From: Adineta steineri
Taxonomy: Eukaryota > Rotifera > Eurotatoria > Adinetida > Adinetidae
Length of the DNA: 64,000 bases
Direction: 5' to 3'
Assembly (NCBI GenBank): GCA_905250115.1
Contig: CAJNOI010000135.1
Location: 67,614-131,613 of the forward strand
The notes under the pieces were generated by a model. The model was given only the letters and a program-made list of their open reading frames with translations, ran no database searches and was not told the origin of the DNA. Every line of letters begins with the position of its first letter. Position 1 is the stretch's first letter. This document shows, piece by piece, positions 58,552 to 64,000 of this stretch. The translations under genes were made by a program, and so were the position numbers.

Positions 58552-59570
58552 CATTTAGTTTATATAAATTTCTATTGTAGAATTCATAAACATGTGTATA
58601 ATAATGTGTTTTGAAAAATGTAAGAAACAATGAATATGAAGTCAATCTAAAATAAAGATGATACTCTTTTTGCACATACATCCAAAATACTATGCAATAT
58701 ATTAGTATACGTACTCGAATTAGTTAGTATTCACAAATGATTGTATTTTTTTTATAGATCTTACAGATCATTCTAATGAATGTGAAAAATATCATGAGTA
58801 AAATGAAATATTATTATTAATTTAATGAATAATCAAAATTATAAACATTTTACATTCAATTCTAGTAAAAATGGTTGATTAGTTATCATATATAATTAGA
58901 ATATTTTTTTTTATCAAAATTATTTAGTATTCTATAACAATTATATAAAATGTTAAAACTAACAACTCTATGTACCTGTAATTTTATTGAAGGAAGTTGT
59001 ATAGGTTATTCTAGAATTGTCACGTTCTGAGTAACAACTATTCATTCACCGTTTTCTTTTGCATACACAACTTCACATAAGTAATTCAAGTTCGGTCAAA
59101 TTCCAAAATTTGATTTATTCGAGTTTTCAGAATTGAAAAAACTGTCATAAATTGTTTAGAGAAAGGAAAATGAAAAAAGTCAAAGGTTAAGTTCGATTAT
59201 CAACATACTACAATTTTAACAATAGAGTACCTAAAAATATTGTGTAATAGTACCTAATTAAGTGCTCGATCAGTACATTCTCATGAAAATATATTTTTTT
59301 ATGTAAAAAAGCTGTTAGCGCAATCCCTTGCGGGATTAAAATGTGAAACACGATCTAACTGTTGTTTCTACCTTCAAGAATATAGTCTAATTGTATCTCT
59401 ATGAAGCGGATTTTGCCGCATTCTGCGGTATAAAGGTATAGAAATATAGGAAAGAAATAATTTATATATGATGTACTCGCTTTATTAGCGTTTTAACAGT
59501 TGTGTGAGTGTGGATATCGTAATCTTTGGTCGTTTATGCCCACACCCACATCCTATATAGAGACCTATGA
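58552..59570. other. intergenic region
   Basis: AT-rich. Small hairpins near 59320-59340 (aatccc ttgc gggatt) and 59405-59430 (gcggattttgccgc). Telomere-like element at 59501-59553. Confidence 0.45.
59501..59553. repeat. telomere-like two-arm element
   Basis: Left arm tgtgtgagtgtggat, right arm tgcccacacccacatcc, spacer about 22 bp. Same family as 20437; it directly borders the minisatellite. Confidence 0.55.
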
Positions 59571-59571
59571 T

Positions 59572-60102
59572 ACCTTGTCGACCAGGACTGTGGCCAGGTC
59601 AAAAGAACACGTGTCGGTCACGTCAGTGACGAGGTCAAAAGAACATCTGTCGGTCACGTCTGCGATTCTCTGTCGGTTACGTCTATGATGATCTATGATG
59701 CCCTGTCGGTCACGTCAGTGATAGTTTGCTATGCTCTGTCGATCACGTCTGTGATATTCTATAATATCACGTGGATTACTTCTGTGACGTTTTGTCGGTC
59801 ACGTCTGTTATTTTTTTAGCATGCTTTGACGGTCACGTCAGTGATGGTTTACTAAGCTCTGTCGGTCACGTTTGTCATGGTTTTCAATGATATTTCGGCT
59901 ACTTTTGCTGCTTATGTCGCTCACGTCAGTGATGTTCTGTCGGTCACGTCTGTGTTGCCCTATCGGTCACGTCAGTGACGGTCTATGATACCATGTTAAT
60001 CGCCGCCTATGATGTTCGGTCCGTCACGGCTGTGATGTTCTGTCGGTGACGTTTGTGATTTTTTGTCGGTCACGTCAGTGGGGGGGGGGGGGGGGGGGGG
60101 GG
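59572..60102. repeat. degenerate minisatellite ending in a G23 run
   Basis: About fifteen copies of a core tgtcggtcacgtcagtgat, alternating between gtcagtga and gtctgtga forms, at irregular spacing of about 20-50 bp. The core contains GTCAC..GTGAC, a small palindrome, and CACGTCA. The array ends at 60080-60102 with 23 consecutive G. Locally GC-rich against an AT-rich background. Confidence 0.75.
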
Positions 60103-60312
60103 AGTGGGTCCAAATTTCTGCCCCTAAACACTTCAACACTCCTTTTAGTTCGTGTTTCACAAAATAGATTAGAAAACATATGTACTTAATAGATTTATTT
60201 ATTACAATACTATTATTTGATATTCGTAACAGATGGTATTAATGCTTTTTTACATGTTTATATAAATATAAGAAATAGCAATTCATTATTTATAATAGGA
60301 AGCATATCAAAT

Positions 60313-61012
60313 ATGACGTCGATTATGTATGTTTATAGTCTGCTGTTGTTGATATTTATTGGAGTTACATTTTCAATAGAATGTAAGATATGAAAATTTT
60401 TATATTGAACTCATTTCTATAATTGATTTAGCGGAAGAACCTTCAGAACAGGCATGTAAAATCAATGAAGAATATATTTGTGGACCAACTTGTATTGAAA
60501 CTTGTGATTATAAACCAGAAATTTGTGTCAAAGATTGTCGATTCGGTTGTTTTTGTAAACAAGGATATGTACGTCGATTAAATTCAACTGATAGTACATG
60601 TATTAACCGTGAAAATTGTCAAAAAGAAAAGTCTAAAAAATGTTGTAAAAATCAAGAATATCTTACATGTGGTTCAGCATGTCCTCAAACATGTAATGAT
60701 TTCTCTTATTCACTTCCAAAATCAGCTAAAGCATGTATAGAATTATGCATGGAGGGATGTTTTTGCAAAGAAGGTTATTATCGCACTGATAGAGGTAAAT
60801 GTGTTGAACCAGAAAAATGTTGTAAGAATGAAAATGAACATTATACAACTTGTGGTACGGCTTGTCCAGAAACTTGTGAATATCAACCGCGTGCATGTAC
60901 TAGACAATGTGTTGAAGGTTGTTTTTGTATATCGCCTGATTATGTTCGCAAAGATAATAGTACGAATAGTCCTTGTATTAAACGAGAACTGTGTTCTATT
61001 AAAGTTAATTAA
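60313..61012 (+). CDS. secreted triple TIL-domain protein
   Basis: Two exons, 60313-60382 and 60432-61012; 216 residues. Exon 1 is a signal peptide (YVYSLLLLIFIGVTFS). Exon 2 has three consecutive trypsin-inhibitor-like (TIL) modules of about 55-65 residues, each with the order C-G-x-C-x-x-C / C-x-x-x-C-x-x-G-C-F-C / C at the end (e.g. YICGPTCIETC, DCRFGCFCKQGY). The second module is longer (NDFSYSLPKSAK insert). TIL proteins usually inhibit serine proteases from outside the cell; target unknown. The intron is 49 bp. Confidence 0.85.
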
Positions 61013-61527
61013 ATAAAAATAATAATATCAACATTTATCAAATAAAATTGTTTTCTTTTAATACAGTAATTTTTTTATTTAATCAGTAGCATACACTCGA
61101 TCAGTAATATTAATTATATCAAGAGATTAGAAGATGACGAAGAAAAGTGCTATACTCTTACTCTTTGTCATATAATTGATAATGATATATTTTCGACGAG
61201 GATTAGATTCTTTATCATGCTATTAACATATTTCTTTCGATGATGAAAAAATTAAGATGACTAATGTCATACAATCAACGATGTATTTATGTGCTCACAT
61301 TTTTCTAGTTATGAATAATAACAATCATAATCAAGTAGCATTAAACATTAAATTATACTATCAATCTTTTCTTAATAAAACTTTGAAATATGATATATGA
61401 TGTTGTTTAAAGTATTGATAAAATACAAAGAAGAAAGAAAAAAAAATATTTTGAATTATCAATAAATTCCTTCGTCTATGCTCTAAGTCAATAAATGTGA
61501 GGACATGCTCGACTTGAAGCACATTGA
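61013..61527. other. convergent intergenic region
   Basis: AT-rich spacer between the TIL gene and the 7TM gene; polyadenylation-like AATAAA at about 61011 and 61040. Nothing else seen. Confidence 0.45.
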
Positions 61528-62692
61528 TCATAATCCAACTGCTGCTGACCCATTCTTGCTGTGCGACGTCATATGCAACGGTACAACGGTAAGATGATGA
61601 TGTTGTTGCTGTTTTTGTTCAGTGATTTCAGAGATATTAATTGGTAATAAAGGAACTTTTTTTTCGTCTTCCGCTCGACTTAGTGATGCGAAGATACTGC
61701 TGATAAACTCATGATCTATTCTAGTGCGTACACTAGATCGATCTTTTCTTGATATTAAATGTTCTCTATACATCGGCGAGGTACCCAAATAAATATAGGC
61801 AGAACATAAATAGTTGACGTAAGTAAGTAAATAAATTGATTGTGAGATCAGCTGTTCCCATGCTATTCGCACAGGACTCTTGTTTATATGACGAATATTT
61901 AACTGATACATCATAAGCGATGCATAGGGTGCACTACTAATTAACATGGTGACAATCTGCATGAAGAGCATTGATGTGAACTGTTCGTTTGCATCTTTGA
62001 TCCGTAGATAAGTTTTGCACGAAATCGGTGCTGCTCGAGATCGATAACGTATGATACGTAAATTACGTACGGTGAGCCAAGCAAATATTGTAACGAAGAT
62101 TGGTGGTACAAATCCGATTACTATGAGCGTGTAAACAATAGTAAGTGTCGTGCAAATAGTATTCTGATCTATACATGCAGAAGCTTGAGTAATGCTGTAA
62201 CAGGGAAATACAAATAAGCATACTGAACAGCAAATGATTATGCAGCCAAGTATAGTATAGCACACATTCTTAGGTTTGCTGAACCGACGCCACTGACTTT
62301 GACGATTGCACGTCGATGCATATCGTTCGCAGGATGCAAAGGTAAGAAGTATCATATAGAGTGTGATAAGTACATAGGCTATATAGTATCGTAATTGGCA
62401 TATGATTGGAAAAATGATCAACGGATCCCAATGGAAACCAACTTGAAGAATGCGAATGAGAAGACTATTATGAATATGCAAAATATCAACAATATTAAGA
62501 GCTAATAAAAATAGACAGCATGGATTTGAACGAAGTGATGATTGCGAAAACACATAAGTGTTTAATAGTGCACCGACAAATCCAAATCCATAAAAACTCA
62601 TGCCTACATAACGTGAGGAAAGCGTTGTCAAACTATTCAACAAGATAATGGTATGCGTTGCTTCGGCTGTATCGTTTACCGTAGAAGGATTA
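61528..62692 (-). CDS. rhodopsin-like 7TM receptor (5' end unresolved)
   Basis: The main exon ends at 61528 and has a good acceptor (ttttcttttgtag) at about 62693-62705, so the first exon must be upstream; the open frame continues to 62838 without an ATG. Seven spans are visible: YVGMSFYGFGFVGALLNTYVF, NPCCLFLLALNIVDIL, LITLYMILLTFASCERYAST (ERY in place of DRY), TILGCIIICCSVCLFVF, TIVYTLIVIGFVPPIFVTIF, MQIVTMLISSAPYASLMMY and LISQSIYLLTYVNYLCSAYIYL. The long C-tail is Ser/Thr/Gln/His-rich. Orphan receptor; likely peptide-type. ATG 62604 inside TM1 would be too late. Confidence 0.82.
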
Positions 62693-64000
62693 CTACAAAA
62701 GAAAATTTTATTCTTAGACAATGTATTTAGCTTTAAAATATAACATTTTACGATATTGAATGAAAAATATTGGTTATCGAATAAAAAAACTAGTTCAACT
62801 AATAGTACAACATCTTTCAAGTAGAAAAGTTTCAACACTAAAAGAATAATTCAGTCGTTAGAAAGTAATTTTTTATGAACTCTTTGTTTAAGCACGTGAA
62901 GACATCTTATAACAAAGACAGTATTCGATCTAATACCAAGTCATATATCAACTAGTTAACGTTAGAATGATAATTGCGATTAGTACCTGCTAGCACATAT
63001 TAATCGATATTCAACTTACACAAGTACCATTATTTTGTAAGTTGTAGATATCCTTGACAATCTATGCTATTGTCATTCAGCAAATATACATAGTGTCGTC
63101 CGCTGTGAATGCATTTATATATATATATATATATTGATAATTCCATTGGCGTGATTAATTATTTTTTCTTATCTGTGCTTGACGTTTCAAGGAAAAGAAG
63201 ACATAAAGTATATAACTCAATATTTTTCGATTATATATATATAGTAATTGAAAAGAGCTTATCTGTTTTTGACAAAGCACGCGATTATTCTCAAGTCGTA
63301 TAAAAATGTATGGATATCATTGGTTCTATTTTACTAGATGAATATTAATGAACAGGTGCATGCTGGATTATAGTCTAATAATACTCCCTTCTGTTCTATT
63401 ATAACTATTTTCTTTCTATACTGCGTATTTTTATACTATTCACTGTATTAATCGTGATTATTTTTTATATGATCTTTCTTTACATTTGTTTACCTATTCA
63501 TTTTAGTTAATACTACATGTAATAGAATATATAAAAAAAGTGTATTTAAGAAAAAAACTATGTAAATGTAGAACGACTATACACCATTCAAATTTTTTTT
63601 CTAGTACTTAAACAACAATTATACAAGTCGGGTCTACAGATATCGTTTAATGACGGTTGACATTTTGGTTTTCTAAAAAAAGGTATGATATTAAAATATT
63701 ATATTTTTAAACTTTACTAATGCGAATATATTATACGACGAAATAAAGTATTTAATCGCCTTATATATCGTTATAGAAATATTTATAAATAATGAATATT
63801 ATTTTATCGGCTATAAGTAGTCAAATCAAAGAATTATAATTCTATTTATTCGGATTAAGTAAACACACGTCACTTGAGTATTTTTAGCATGAAACCTATT
63901 TTAAGATTATGTTATATCTTTACTTTCTTCTTCTGCTATGTTTCAAAAAGCAGTGGTTTCTTTCACTATCTAAAAGATTAGTTTCAAAAGCCTATGAATA
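62693..64000. other. right edge, no gene recognised
   Basis: AT-rich, with AT dinucleotide runs near 63116-63134 and 63230-63242. Should contain the first exon of the 7TM gene to its left, but I cannot place it. Nothing else seen. Confidence 0.4.

Noticed and set aside
59572..60079. CRISPR-like array
   Set aside because: The repeats are degenerate and the spacing varies from about 20 to 50 bp, in a eukaryotic context.
63109..63303. 64-codon open frame at the right edge
   Set aside because: Starts in an AT dinucleotide run; no protein-like features.
1..64000. tRNA, rRNA or spliced-leader RNA genes
   Set aside because: I looked for T-loop-like GTTCRANNC words with pairing arms and for a spliced-leader-like sequence and found none I could support; a covariance-model scan would be decisive.

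Overview
The window is eukaryotic, AT-rich and gene-dense. Many introns are 50-60 bp with GT-AG ends. The mix of genes fits a bdelloid rotifer (Adineta/Rotaria-like): B-box/NHL and type II membrane NHL proteins, an F-box protein, a 7TM receptor with LDLa and EGF modules, tandem orphan 7TM receptors, a DUF2817 peptidase relative and a GFA-type enzyme. Repeated G-rich tracts resembling the bdelloid telomere unit TGTGGG support this. The assignment is inference; no species marker is present. Two 10-N assembly gaps lie at 13200-13209 and 54660-54669.

Layout. 1-301: 3' end of an unknown gene. 661-1899 (-): DUF2817 secreted peptidase-like. 2746-4823 (+): F-box gene, probably broken. 6266-8351, 15752-17309 and 20877-22547 (+): three B-box/coiled-coil/NHL paralogues; the first is intact and the other two each carry a one-base lesion. 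10006-12956 (+): a 10-exon single-pass surface glycoprotein whose tail may run into the first gap. 18270-20140 (+): a 12-exon SIRT2-type deacetylase. 23161-27855 (-): a 1564-residue LDLa/EGF/7TM receptor.

27.9-36.5 kb is a diverged tandem duplication of about 5.1 kb. Each copy carries a two-exon gene for a secreted defensin-like peptide with the CS-alpha-beta cysteine pattern (29547-29854 and 34708-35015, both -). A piggyBac-like remnant sits at the inner junction, and orphan membrane/stalk exons lie between the copies. 37701-39825 (-) is a five-exon glycosyltransferase-like membrane protein. 41.0-43.1 kb holds decayed fragments, perhaps DUF3987-like. 43293-44471 (-) is a secreted propeller-like protein. 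45072-47730 (-) is an eight-exon type II membrane NHL protein with a 21-nt microexon.

49025-49543 (+) is LYRM1. 49918-51180 (+) is a broken TIR-domain gene. 51228-52743 (-) is a four-exon SK-type potassium channel. 54050-54469 (+) is a GFA/CENP-V-like enzyme. 54867-55790 and 57628-58551 (+) are duplicated 7TM receptors; a 103-bp hairpin insertion lies upstream of the second. 59.6-60.1 kb is a degenerate minisatellite ending in a G23 run. 60313-61012 (+) is a triple TIL-domain secreted protein. 61528-62692 (-) is another 7TM receptor.

Most genes act at the cell surface or outside it (receptors, secreted cysteine-rich peptides, adhesion-type proteins), with a few housekeeping genes (SIRT2, LYRM1). 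The strongest unusual signals are the defensin pair with excess replacement changes, and a family of about 15 dispersed elements with a G-rich TGTGGG-like arm, a short spacer and a C-rich arm, none of which falls in a coding exon.
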